From Saprospiraceae bacterium (GTDB taxonomy: Bacteria > Bacteroidota > Bacteroidia > Bacteroidales > JAIPBB01): a stretch of 26,650 bases of DNA. The first letter of the stretch is position 1. Every line of letters begins with the position of its first letter. The stretch is taken from contig JAIPBB010000023.1 of assembly GCA_021739805.1 (NCBI GenBank), forward strand, positions 1 to 26,650, in the 5' to 3' direction. The notes under the pieces are model-generated. The model made no database searches. It was not told the origin of the DNA and saw only the letters and a list, made by a program, of their open reading frames with translations. This document shows positions 1 through 7,052 of this stretch, in pieces. The position numbers and the translations under genes were made by a program.

Positions 1-230
1 AATAATATCCTTTGCTTGTAATAGTATTAGATCGTTTTGTCAATTTCGATAATTTGCATTCAAAATGATAAATGTGCACTTTTCGATATATTTTGAGAGC
101 GTAACAATTACCTGATAAATATTTACATTGAACAGTCTCTGCAAAGTCCATTCTATCCATCAAGTTCATCCTGTCCACTTTAAATATATTCCTATCACAC
201 TTATCGATAATTATTTGCTATATAATAGAC

Positions 231-495
231 TTAACTCTCTTGCCTGCTTTCTTTTATTCCCTTAATTAACAACCAGACTCCGATTGTTAATTCAAAGGGC
301 AGGTTGGAGATAAAGTCGAATAGTAGTACTTCGTAACCAAATAGCGTAAAGAAAGTTCCGAGAAAAACCAGCGATGATGCAATGAGTCCCTTGATTAATA
401 GAATCCTGGAAGATATCCGGAAGTAATCGATTATTTGCTGAACTACATTGAAAATCCACACTCATAAGTCTGGAAGTTCTTTTATCAGAAATCAT
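231..495 (-). pseudogene. Decayed gene resembling DUF4386 membrane proteins
   Basis: An ATG at 495-493 overlaps the stop of the upstream gene (TAATG), so translation could be coupled. The first residues of that frame, MISDKRTSRLMSV, resemble the usual DUF4386 start (K-x-T-A-R-L-x-G-V). The frame then loses any membrane-protein character and stops at 292. From about 461 a different frame, with no ATG start (only GTG just after a stop), carries two hydrophobic segments and ends near 231 with a tail like the DUF4386 C-terminus (LPFELTIGVWLLIKGIKES). The simplest reading is a normally about 230-residue protein reduced by an internal deletion and frameshift to its first 15 or so and last 60 or so residues. 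The family match is by eye and tentative. The C-terminal frame could instead be a small membrane protein with a GTG start. Confidence 0.4.
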
Positions 496-794
496 TACAA
501 CTCCTTAATTGAACCATTCATAGCCACCCACATTGGCATGTGGTACTTGATCTTAGTAACTGTTCTTTCTTCAACTTTGAAATCAAGTGAATTAGCTCCG
601 CATTCCGGGACAAATAGATATTTGAAATAAATCTTGATATGGTGATCACCCGGCTCCAATTCAAAGAGATATGTCCCCCACTTCCTCGAATATATCTCTT
701 CATCTAATACAATTACTGGTTTGAGCAAATAAAACCAGCTAAAAAGGTAATATTCCAGTTTGACTTCTACTCCCGTTATTGATTGTTCCTGCAT
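495..794 (-). CDS. Small hypothetical protein, 99 aa
   Basis: The gene begins at ATG 794 with a strong ribosome site (GGGGAG seven bases upstream) and ends at TAA 495. The protein has no signal peptide. Its composition is rich in aromatic residues and beta-strand formers, with a phrase of the type 'FELEPGDHHIKIYFKYL', which reads like a compact beta-sandwich or PEGA-like unit. A conserved-looking proline/cysteine patch (FVPECGANSLDF) follows. The stop overlaps the start of the decayed downstream membrane gene, so the two were probably one transcript. I do not recognise a named family. It is supported as a real gene by the ribosome site, length and protein-like composition, but its function is unknown. 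Confidence 0.6.
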   Translation of the reverse strand: MQEQSITGVEVKLEYYLFSWFYLLKPVIVLDEEIYSRKWGTYLFELEPGDHHIKIYFKYLFVPECGANSLDFKVEERTVTKIKYHMPMWVAMNGSIKEL

Positions 795-1336
795 TTCTTA
801 CTCCCCACAATCTCTTTATGATTCAGATTACTTTAATAAAGAACACAATAGCAAAGATAGATTATCTTTTCTGAATGTCAAATTAATTAAGCATCCGGCT
901 CAACAAGGGTCGAAAACTCGACGACAGGAAAACTTGACGAAAAGACGACTAGAAAACCTGACTACTAGACTATTAGAACACTCGACGTCACGCACATCCA
1001 TCAGTCACCTTCATAGACTAGAAACAAGGAGGACTGACCAAGGTTCTATCAATGCTAATTTCGGGGATAAGTATCTTGCAGGCAAGAAAGAGCCTGAGAA
1101 ATGTATTTACTATTTCAACAAGAATCAGGTGGTCATCAATTTATCTTTCTAGAATATTAATTGAATAAAATATTCGCCAATTGTTAATACATTTAATTAA
1201 ATATTAAAATATGAATAATTATTTTTATAATTCTGATAGTTATGTTATATTTGAAAGTTATTTAGCGATACATAACGTGTAAATATTATATTATAGGATA
1301 ATGGCAATCAAATCAAAGTAAAATAGTAGATATAAT
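795..1336. other. Non-coding region with AT-rich upstream DNA
   Basis: This stretch separates the divergent genes at 794 (minus) and 1409 (plus). An open frame crosses 760-1152 on the plus strand, but it overlaps the minus gene and its product is a low-complexity arginine/leucine/threonine string produced by a short DNA repeat. I therefore do not call it a gene. The part from about 1150 onward is extremely AT-rich and looks like promoter-flanking DNA. No RNA gene is recognisable. Confidence 0.5.
910..990. repeat. Degenerate short tandem repeat
   Basis: Four variants of the 10-mer AAAAC(T/C)(C/T)GAC occur at 913-922, 929-938, 953-962 and about 977-986, separated by GACGA/GACTAG-type filler. 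Spacings are 16, 24 and about 24 bases. The pattern is an eroded simple repeat in intergenic DNA. It creates a spurious open frame. Confidence 0.45.
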
Positions 1337-1364
1337 TTGACAAAAATAATTATATTTAGATAAT
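1337..1364 (+). promoter_or_regulatory. Candidate sigma-70 type promoter for M16C copy A
   Basis: A perfect TTGACA lies at 1337-1342 and GATAAT (five of six to TATAAT) at 1359-1364, with a 16-base spacer. This would give a start near 1371 and a leader of about 38 bases before the ATG at 1409. The surrounding DNA is very AT-rich, so a -10 match alone would mean little. The exact -35 box is what makes this worth listing. Confidence 0.4.
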
Positions 1365-1408
1365 TGAATAAATGAATTAATTAAAATTGATTGAATAAGG
1401 GGGGGATA

Positions 1409-4336
1409 ATGGATTTAATTTGTGGTGAAATATATCGTGGGTTTGAGCTGATTTGGAGCAAGGAAGTATCAGAAACGAAAAGTACTGCCCATTATTTCGA
1501 GCACAAAAAGACCGGAGCTAAGCTGTTATTTCTGGAAAATGATGACAATGAGAAAGTTTTTTCTATTACCTTTAAAACCATACCTGAAGATGACTGCGGT
1601 ACTGCTCATATTCTGGAACATACGGTTCTGCAAGGTTCAAAAAAATATCCTGTAAAAACATTACTTTGGGAGTTAATAAAAGGCTCTATGCAGACTTACT
1701 TAAAAGCCTGGACATCATCCGATCATACTATGTACCCTTTTGCCAGTACTAATGAGCAGGACTTTTTTAATCTAATGGGAGTTTATCTTGATACTGTGTT
1801 TTATCCGAAAGTGTTGGAAAATGAAAATATTTTCAGGCAGGAAGGCTATAGATATGAAATTAATAGCATAGATGATGACATAAAACTTAATGGTGTAGTT
1901 TATAATGAAATGAAAGCGGTATTTTCTTCAACAAAAGAAATATTAGATATAAAATCCAATTATTACCACTACCCGGATAATTGCTATCGTTTTGTGTCAG
2001 GAGGTGATCCAGAATATATTCCGCAACTTACTTATGAGAAATTAACCGCTTTTCACAAAAAGTATTATCACCCTACTAACAGCTATATTTACCTGTATGG
2101 TCGCCTGGATATTGATAAATCTTTACAGAAAATTGATGAGGATTATCTTAATAATTTCGAGCATTCTGAAATTGATAACAAAATTATAGAACAAAAACCT
2201 TTCTCATCCGAAAGTGAATTTATTGAATACTATCCTATTGGTGAAAATGTATCAACTGATCATAAATCTTATATCAGCTTTAATTATACTATCGGGCACA
2301 TCAAAGATAGAATTTTAAACTTTCAATTCTCCTTATTATCGGCAATCCTGTTTAGTTATGAAGGTGCACCAATAAAGCAGGCAATATTAGATGCGGGATA
2401 TGCAGAAAATTTAACTTGTAATTTAAGAAGTGGAATTCAACAACCTATGTTCAGTATAGCGCTTCATAAAACTGACGCTGATAGCATTGAAAAAGCGCGT
2501 AAACTTATAGCAGATAAGTTATGGGAAATAGTAAAGAATGGAATTCCGATCAGTCAGATTGAAGCTGCCCTTAATCGAAAATTGATACCAATAAGAGAAG
2601 CTGAAAGCAAAGATTACACTAAAGGTGTATTATATATAAACAGGTCTTTGAAGGGTTGGTTGCACGTAGATGATCCTCTTCTCTATCTGCAATACGATAA
2701 GATTATTGAGGATTTCAGAAAATCAATGCATGAACATTTTTTTGATGAAATAATTAAGATGTATCTAATTGAGAATAAGTATAAAAGTACAGTGATTTTA
2801 ATACCAAAATCCGGACTGCAATCGGAAAAAGAAAGAGTTCTTCAAAATAGTCTTCGCCAAAAGAAAGATTCTATGACGAAAATGGAACTTAAAAAACTTA
2901 TTCAAACAAATTCTGAATTCAGTAATTGGCAAAAAAAACCTGATAAATGGCAGGATTTGCAAAAAATACCTCATTTGAAATTATCTGATATTAATAAAGA
3001 GTCCAGGAGAATAATTTACGAAGTAACTGAAGATGATAAAATGACCGTTCTGAAGACTCAATATAAGGAAAATGGACTAATATATTTGAATTTGAAATTT
3101 CCTGCAACTCATCTAAATAGAGATGAATGGAAATGGATGGGATTGCTTTTCTGGCTTCTAAAAAAAGTAGATACAAGAAATTACAAATATCATGAATTGG
3201 CTGAAATGATTAATAGAAATACTGGAGGAATCCAATTTAATCCTGAATCAAAAAAACATGTAACAAATCATAAGCTTGATTGGATTGGTATTTCCATTTC
3301 TACAAAGCTGCTTTATGAAAAGATCAATAATCTTCCGGTAATGCTGGAAGAACTGCTTGAAAATTCACTATTTGAAGATAAAAAGAGGATTGAGCAGGTT
3401 TTAAGGGAAACATTAAGTATTTACGAAAGATTTATAGTCAATGCCGGAACGCCAGTTACTATAAACAGAGCTTATTCGAAGATAAATAAATCCTTTGCAT
3501 TTATTGAAGAAATCCATTCCCTGACTTTTTATCATTTTCTCAGAATTTTGATAGAAAATTTTGACTTACGATTCTCTGAAATCAGGGATAATCTTTATTC
3601 AGTCTATAAGAGATTATTTAATAGCAACAGTATGCTTCTTTCCATCAACGCCGGAAGTCAACAGCAATTACAAATGAAAGAGCAATTAAGCAAATTGCTT
3701 ATGAAACTTGATAAGAAAATCACTGGTGCGAGCAGGATAGACTTTGTACCGGAAATTAAACATGAAGCTTTAGAAGCTCCTGTTCAAGTGCAATATAATA
3801 CTTTATGCGGTTATATTTCTAATCCTGACATTAAATATAGTGGAAGTTTGAAGATTTTATCAAGTTTACTGACTAATGATTTTCTGCAGGATAATATTCG
3901 CGTAAAAGGAGGTGCTTATGGTATTGGTTTCAATATCTCAAATGATATGTATTTATTACTAATTTCATCGAGAGACCCGAATCTGGGAAAAACTTACAGC
4001 GCCTTTGAGAAAATACCTGATTTTCTGCGTAATCTATCGCTTTCAGATGATGAATTAATTAAGTATAAAATCGGAGCTTTAGCTTTGCTCGATAAACCAT
4101 TGTCACCGGAACAATACCTCAATAGTGCAATTAGTAATCATCTAAGTGGAAAAACTTATGAATATGAGCAGAAAATTCGCGATGAGATATTTGCCACAAC
4201 GGTTGATGGTCTTAGGAGTTATGCTGATCCTCTGGAAAAAGCAATAAAGAATGGCGTTCGCTGTACTCTCGGCAGTAAAAGTAAAATTGAAGCAGATAAA
4301 GCACTTTTCGATGATGTAACCAAGGTGTTTGAATGA
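1409..4336 (+). CDS. M16C family zinc metallopeptidase (PreP-like), copy A
   Basis: The protein is a 975-residue cytoplasmic peptidase of the M16C/presequence-protease family, which closes as a clam-shell around short peptides and degrades them. The inverted zinc motif H67-I-L-E70-H71 and the distal ligand E167 (in NGVVYNEM) are present. In the C-terminal half, R831 and Y837 in R-V-K-G-G-A-Y-G match the substrate-binding Arg/Tyr pair of the family. ATG 1409 is chosen because AAGGGGGGG sits directly upstream. An in-frame TTG at 1391 is possible, but ATG 1409 gives exactly the 975-residue length of copy B (10358-13285). There is no signal peptide. Residues 84-104 depart from copy B and from the family, and the usual Asn in 'LNAxT' is K99, so activity or specificity may be altered. 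A promoter candidate precedes it, and remnants of a channel gene and a secreted-protein gene follow. Confidence 0.93.
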   Translation: MDLICGEIYRGFELIWSKEVSETKSTAHYFEHKKTGAKLLFLENDDNEKVFSITFKTIPEDDCGTAHILEHTVLQGSKKYPVKTLLWELIKGSMQTYLKAWTSSDHTMYPFASTNEQDFFNLMGVYLDTVFYPKVLENENIFRQEGYRYEINSIDDDIKLNGVVYNEMKAVFSSTKEILDIKSNYYHYPDNCYRFVSGGDPEYIPQLTYEKLTAFHKKYYHPTNSYIYLYGRLDIDKSLQKIDEDYLNNFEHSEIDNKIIEQKPFSSESEFIEYYPIGENVSTDHKSYISFNYTIGHIKDRILNFQFSLLSAILFSYEGAPIKQAILDAGYAENLTCNLRSGIQQPMFSIALHKTDADSIEKARKLIADKLWEIVKNGIPISQIEAALNRKLIPIREAESKDYTKGVLYINRSLKGWLHVDDPLLYLQYDKIIEDFRKSMHEHFFDEIIKMYLIENKYKSTVILIPKSGLQSEKERVLQNSLRQKKDSMTKMELKKLIQTNSEFSNWQKKPDKWQDLQKIPHLKLSDINKESRRIIYEVTEDDKMTVLKTQYKENGLIYLNLKFPATHLNRDEWKWMGLLFWLLKKVDTRNYKYHELAEMINRNTGGIQFNPESKKHVTNHKLDWIGISISTKLLYEKINNLPVMLEELLENSLFEDKKRIEQVLRETLSIYERFIVNAGTPVTINRAYSKINKSFAFIEEIHSLTFYHFLRILIENFDLRFSEIRDNLYSVYKRLFNSNSMLLSINAGSQQQLQMKEQLSKLLMKLDKKITGASRIDFVPEIKHEALEAPVQVQYNTLCGYISNPDIKYSGSLKILSSLLTNDFLQDNIRVKGGAYGIGFNISNDMYLLLISSRDPNLGKTYSAFEKIPDFLRNLSLSDDELIKYKIGALALLDKPLSPEQYLNSAISNHLSGKTYEYEQKIRDEIFATTVDGLRSYADPLEKAIKNGVRCTLGSKSKIEADKALFDDVTKVFE

Positions 4337-4346
4337 ATTATGAAAT

Positions 4347-4380
4347 GCGGGAGTAATTGACCACTCCCACAACCTTTTTA
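4347..4380 (+). terminator. Degenerate hairpin after M16C copy A
   Basis: GGGAGT (4349-4354) can pair with ACTCCC (4363-4368), with one further outer G-C pair across a C/A mismatch. ACC and TTTTTA follow. The sequence aligns with the perfect 12-bp hairpin at the same place downstream of copy B, so it looks like the eroded duplicate of that hairpin. Confidence 0.4.
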
Positions 4381-4391
4381 TTTTTGGATGT

Positions 4392-4660
4392 ATGATGAAG
4401 AGAGAGATAATTGTCATATTTATATTAGTGTTTGCTTTTACGTTATTACTGGCAAAAGTTAAGATTCCGAAACTGGATAAAGATGATATTGTAGAATAAT
4501 GGTTAAAGGGTTTTCATTATAGAAACATTGAGCTCTATAAAAAAGGAATTGATACTCTCTATTATAGTAAAGAATATATTACAGTTAGTTTAATGTATAA
4601 TTATATTACTGAAAGATTATTGAATAATGAAATTAATTTTAGTAAATATCCTGAAATATT
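4392..4660 (+). pseudogene. 5' stump of a potassium-channel-like gene
   Basis: From ATG 4395 (or 4392) the translation closely parallels residues 1 to about 90 of the intact channel-like protein encoded at 8530-10299. The signal-like start, the phrase KLDKDDIV, HYRNIEL, KGIDTL, YITERLL and SKYPEIF are all shared. An in-frame TAA at 4497-4499 replaces a leucine codon. Similarity ends abruptly after the codons for PEIF at about 4660, and a chance stop follows at 4668. The pore region and membrane helices are absent, so this cannot make a channel. The start sits 55 bases after the M16C stop, the same arrangement as the intact minus-strand pair. Confidence 0.85.
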
Positions 4661-4685
4661 TGAAATATGAATATTTCGGACTGCG

Positions 4686-5030
4686 AGAGCATAGCGTCCG
4701 CTCTAACAGAGCCATGTCTCCGCAAAAATTGAGCCACCCTCTCGGAGATGAGAGCCACATATCAAATTGTATTGTTAAACACATAATCTATTGACATAGA
4801 AAAATAATAAACAAAACTGATCCAGTTCAGTGAAACGGAAGTAGGTTCTGCTGGAGAGCAACCTGCCAGGGATAGATGAATACAAAATGAGTGGAGTGCG
4901 ATTAATTTGTCGTACTCCCTTTTTATATACTCATTTTAGTAATGCCTCTAAAAAACTCAAAAAATGTCCTTTTTACACGTGGCTCTATTCCTTCGGAGGA
5001 GTGGCTCTAAAAGTGCGGACACGTGGCTCT
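4686..5030. mobile_element. Small element with mirrored, 22-nt-phased box arrays
   Basis: The left arm has AGAGC-type boxes starting at 4686, 4708, 4730 and 4751 (AGAGCATA, AGAGCCAT, TGAGCCAC, AGAGCCAC). The right arm has the reverse complement, GTGGCTCT, at 4979, 5001 and 5023. Spacing is 21-22 bases throughout. The sequence between boxes also aligns when one arm is inverted (for example TCCGC after the AGAGCCA(C/T)GT box), giving imperfect inverted repeats of about 55 bases around a roughly 220-bp core. There is no transposase frame inside. It sits exactly between the truncated channel gene and the truncated sorting-domain gene. A non-autonomous transposon is the favoured reading; a pair of regulatory protein-binding arrays is an alternative. 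Confidence 0.5.
4812..4937 (+). other. Structured segment, possible small RNA
   Basis: Inside the repeat element three hairpins follow each other on the plus strand. ACTGA/TCAGT surround a short loop at about 4816-4831. GTAGGTT (4841-4847) pairs with AACCTGC (4860-4866), with an inner GCT-GGAG-AGC hairpin. A long terminal structure pairs AAAATGAGT (4884-4892) with ACTCATTTT (4929-4937) and GGAGTGCGA (4893-4901) with TCGTACTCC (4910-4918). The inner stem is followed at once by CTTTTT, so it could act as an intrinsic terminator. I do not recognise a known RNA family or riboswitch. A structural DNA element is equally possible. Confidence 0.3.
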
Positions 5031-5046
5031 CTCACGTCGGATTATT

Positions 5047-5277
5047 CATTTAATCCGACAACGACTATATCCTTCACATTGAATCATCATGAAGATGTTA
5101 ATATTTCTATATATAATATAAAGGGACAAAAAAGTAGAAGATATAGTTGATAAAAGGCTGGAATCAGGAGATTACAATATTACCTGGCAAGCAGATGATT
5201 GTGCATCGGGAATTTATTTTTTTTATTTCAAAACAGCTGACTACCAGCAAATCAGCAAAATGGTCTTAATGAAATAG
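5047..5277 (+). pseudogene. 3' remnant of a secreted-protein gene with C-terminal sorting domain
   Basis: The translation reads FNPTTTISFTLNHHEDV then NISIYNIKGQK in one frame. It continues one frame over with LESGDYNITWQADDCASG and ends in KMVLMK at TAG 5275-5277. This is the FlgD-like/type-A sorting domain also found at the end of the beta-helix protein at 7053-8393, with most positions shared. The frame breaks within a run of six A's around 5131-5136, so a one-base insertion in a homopolymer explains it. Everything upstream of FNP is missing, and the DNA before it belongs to the repeat element. It may come from a beta-helix gene like 7053-8393, but this domain type is shared by many exported proteins, so the parent is not certain. 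Confidence 0.75.
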
Positions 5278-5287
5278 TGACATAGAA

Positions 5288-5320
5288 CCTAACCTGATTG
5301 ATAGATTCACTCAGGTTAGG
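5288..5320. terminator. Stem-loop between convergent coding regions
   Basis: CCTAACCTGA (5288-5297) and TCAGGTTAGG (5311-5320) form a perfect 10-bp stem with a 13-base loop. It lies between the plus-strand remnant ending at 5277 and the minus-strand gene ending at 5439, where a bidirectional terminator would be expected. Neither side has a clear U-run, so the terminator role is inference. Confidence 0.35.
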
Positions 5321-5438
5321 ATTAATATCGATTAAATTATTCACTTACTATAGTATCATTCTCTATCAGTTTTGTTTATTCTGAGATATCGGAAACTGTA
5401 AGCACTATAATATTTTTCTCCTAAGGATAAGATCGCCT

Positions 5439-7028
5439 TTATGGCTTAGTCCAATTTTCAATATGCCTGAAAATACAACTACTATTGAGCGTTTCGGGAG
5501 TTACTATGAATTCTTTTCCTACAAAGACAGAATAGGATTTCTGGAAAAGAAATATCCCGGGCAGTAAATTTCCGAGTATAGCGTGTTGTTGGTGATAAAC
5601 TTCAATTTTTATATTCCCGTCAGCTTTTCTCCCCTCCTCTAGAAGTATATCTAAATCCTGGTTTTCAAGACCACAGATATTGTAACCTCCTGGAGAAATG
5701 AATTCTGAATGAAAAACAGTATATACACTGGGATCAGTTCCAAAAGAAAATTCTGCAAGTGTCAAATCAAAATCGTGATCGTCAAAGATCCTTTGATAAA
5801 ATCCCTTACTATCAATTGATATTATATTTATATCTATAAGCAGTTTCTCCTTAACCATTGCTTTAATTCCATTTGCTATAACTAAATCTTCCTGGTTATT
5901 TTTATTGACCACAAGGTTAAAAGGACCGACCTTGTTCCCAAATCTTAGAAGAGAAGTATCTGTCTTTTCAAAACCGAACTCACGAATCTTTTCATCAATT
6001 TTTTCTTTATAATCCAAGGCAGGTTCATTGAAAGAATTATTATAGAATACTCCAGATCTGGGAAATGGACCTGATATAATACTCGCTGTGTTATTCAGAT
6101 AATTCATATTAAGTGAATTTTTATCTATTGCATATTGAAAAAGTAAACGCAGATTATAATCCTGAAAAGTTACACGTCTAAGATTAAAAGCTATCATTTG
6201 AAATGAATTAGTGAGATTTGTAACAAGATAGCCGAAATCTGAAAGATTATTAAAATCAGGTATTCTGTTTGCAGGTACATCCAAAACGAAGTTATATTTA
6301 TCATGGATAATCCCCGAAATGATCTGATCAAAATTTGTTTCTCTACTCCAGGAAAATGAATCAAGCAGATTTTCCGTAATTACCGGCTGGAGATAATTGA
6401 TGTTCTTTTCTAATAGACAATAATCATCAGATATTTTTATCGGCAGGAACTTGCCATTTGCAAGTGGATTTTTAGTGAAGAAATCGTTTTCTGCATCTAT
6501 TATATAGGGATTTTCGTTTGATGGATCATAGAGAATGTGCTTTGGTAGCAGATAAATATTCAGAGCACCATAATTATATTCGGAATTTGATTCAAAGACA
6601 ATATCCATTCGACAATCATTAATTATAATCATATCTGCAATACAGCTTGTTTTTTCTTTTAAGTTAGTCACATCTGAGTTTTGAATTACTTTCCAGGTAA
6701 ATTCAACGTCATAAGTAGTAACAGAAGTACCATCCTGCCAGAAAATATCATCTCTAAGATTGAGGTGCAAAACACCCTGTCCTGTTTCTAGTAATTCCTT
6801 TTGGGGATATTCTGACAAAATAACTGGAATGATTTCCCCGATTTCATTAATGTTCAGTAGCTTCAAATACAATAAATCAAGCATAGCTGCTGATAAACGT
6901 GATTCTTCACCAAATACGGGGCTCCAGCAATTGATTTCGTGTGTTCCTGTTACCTTGTAAGAATTGTTTTGAGCAAAAAGCGTAAATACCAAAGAAACAA
7001 GTAAAATAGCAATAAGTGTTCTTTTCAT
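5439..7028 (-). CDS. Peptide ABC transporter substrate-binding protein (SBP family 5), second copy
   Basis: A 529-residue periplasmic peptide/oligopeptide-binding protein of the family-5 (OppA/DppA) type. The start is ATG 7028, with GGAG seven bases upstream; a longer in-frame start at 7049 lacks support. Residues 1-20 are a signal peptide ending near LFAQ, without a lipobox cysteine. The family phrase HLNLRDDIFWQDGTSVTTYDVEFTW matches the conserved 'LRDG..F.DG.P.T..DV.F' segment (shown here in shortened form). The whole protein parallels the binding protein at 19550-21130, including the FSFGTDPSVY and FHSE/NICGL segments near the C-terminus. It is the last gene of the minus-strand series, 24 bases after the beta-helix gene and without its own permease. 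It may therefore feed the permease encoded upstream in the same array, with a different peptide preference. Confidence 0.88.
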   Translation of the reverse strand: MKRTLIAILLVSLVFTLFAQNNSYKVTGTHEINCWSPVFGEESRLSAAMLDLLYLKLLNINEIGEIIPVILSEYPQKELLETGQGVLHLNLRDDIFWQDGTSVTTYDVEFTWKVIQNSDVTNLKEKTSCIADMIIINDCRMDIVFESNSEYNYGALNIYLLPKHILYDPSNENPYIIDAENDFFTKNPLANGKFLPIKISDDYCLLEKNINYLQPVITENLLDSFSWSRETNFDQIISGIIHDKYNFVLDVPANRIPDFNNLSDFGYLVTNLTNSFQMIAFNLRRVTFQDYNLRLLFQYAIDKNSLNMNYLNNTASIISGPFPRSGVFYNNSFNEPALDYKEKIDEKIREFGFEKTDTSLLRFGNKVGPFNLVVNKNNQEDLVIANGIKAMVKEKLLIDINIISIDSKGFYQRIFDDHDFDLTLAEFSFGTDPSVYTVFHSEFISPGGYNICGLENQDLDILLEEGRKADGNIKIEVYHQQHAILGNLLPGIFLFQKSYSVFVGKEFIVTPETLNSSCIFRHIENWTKP

Positions 7029-7052
7029 AAATTCTCCTTTTTCCTGCAAATC

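Noticed and set aside
140..185. A GGACAGGATGAACTTGATGG-like stretch on the minus strand
   Set aside because: It resembles simple intergenic repeats but occurs only once here and has no clear unit structure. Nothing else was recognised in 1-230.
910..990. CRISPR-like array
   Set aside because: The repeat units are about 10 bases and degenerate with unequal spacing, and there are no cas genes. The 22-nt-phased boxes at 4686-5030 also have units far too short for CRISPR.
760..1152. A 130-codon open frame on the plus strand
   Set aside because: It overlaps the start of the minus-strand gene and has no ribosome site. Its middle is a low-complexity string produced by the short DNA repeat at 910-990.
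4841..4918. Possible riboswitch, SRP RNA or 6S RNA
   Set aside because: The hairpins lack the conserved motifs of SAM, cobalamin, glycine, c-di-GMP, THF or fluoride riboswitches and of the SRP RNA core. Only an unclassified structured segment is supported.
4887..5150. An 87-codon open frame on the plus strand
   Set aside because: Its first two thirds run through the inverted-repeat element and its end is the sorting-domain remnant. It is a chance fusion of unrelated pieces, not a gene.
4806..5380. A 16-base perfect inverted match (4806-4821 with 5365-5380)
   Set aside because: It is A-rich, the similarity does not extend beyond it, and a match of this length is not very unlikely by chance in a window of this size and composition.
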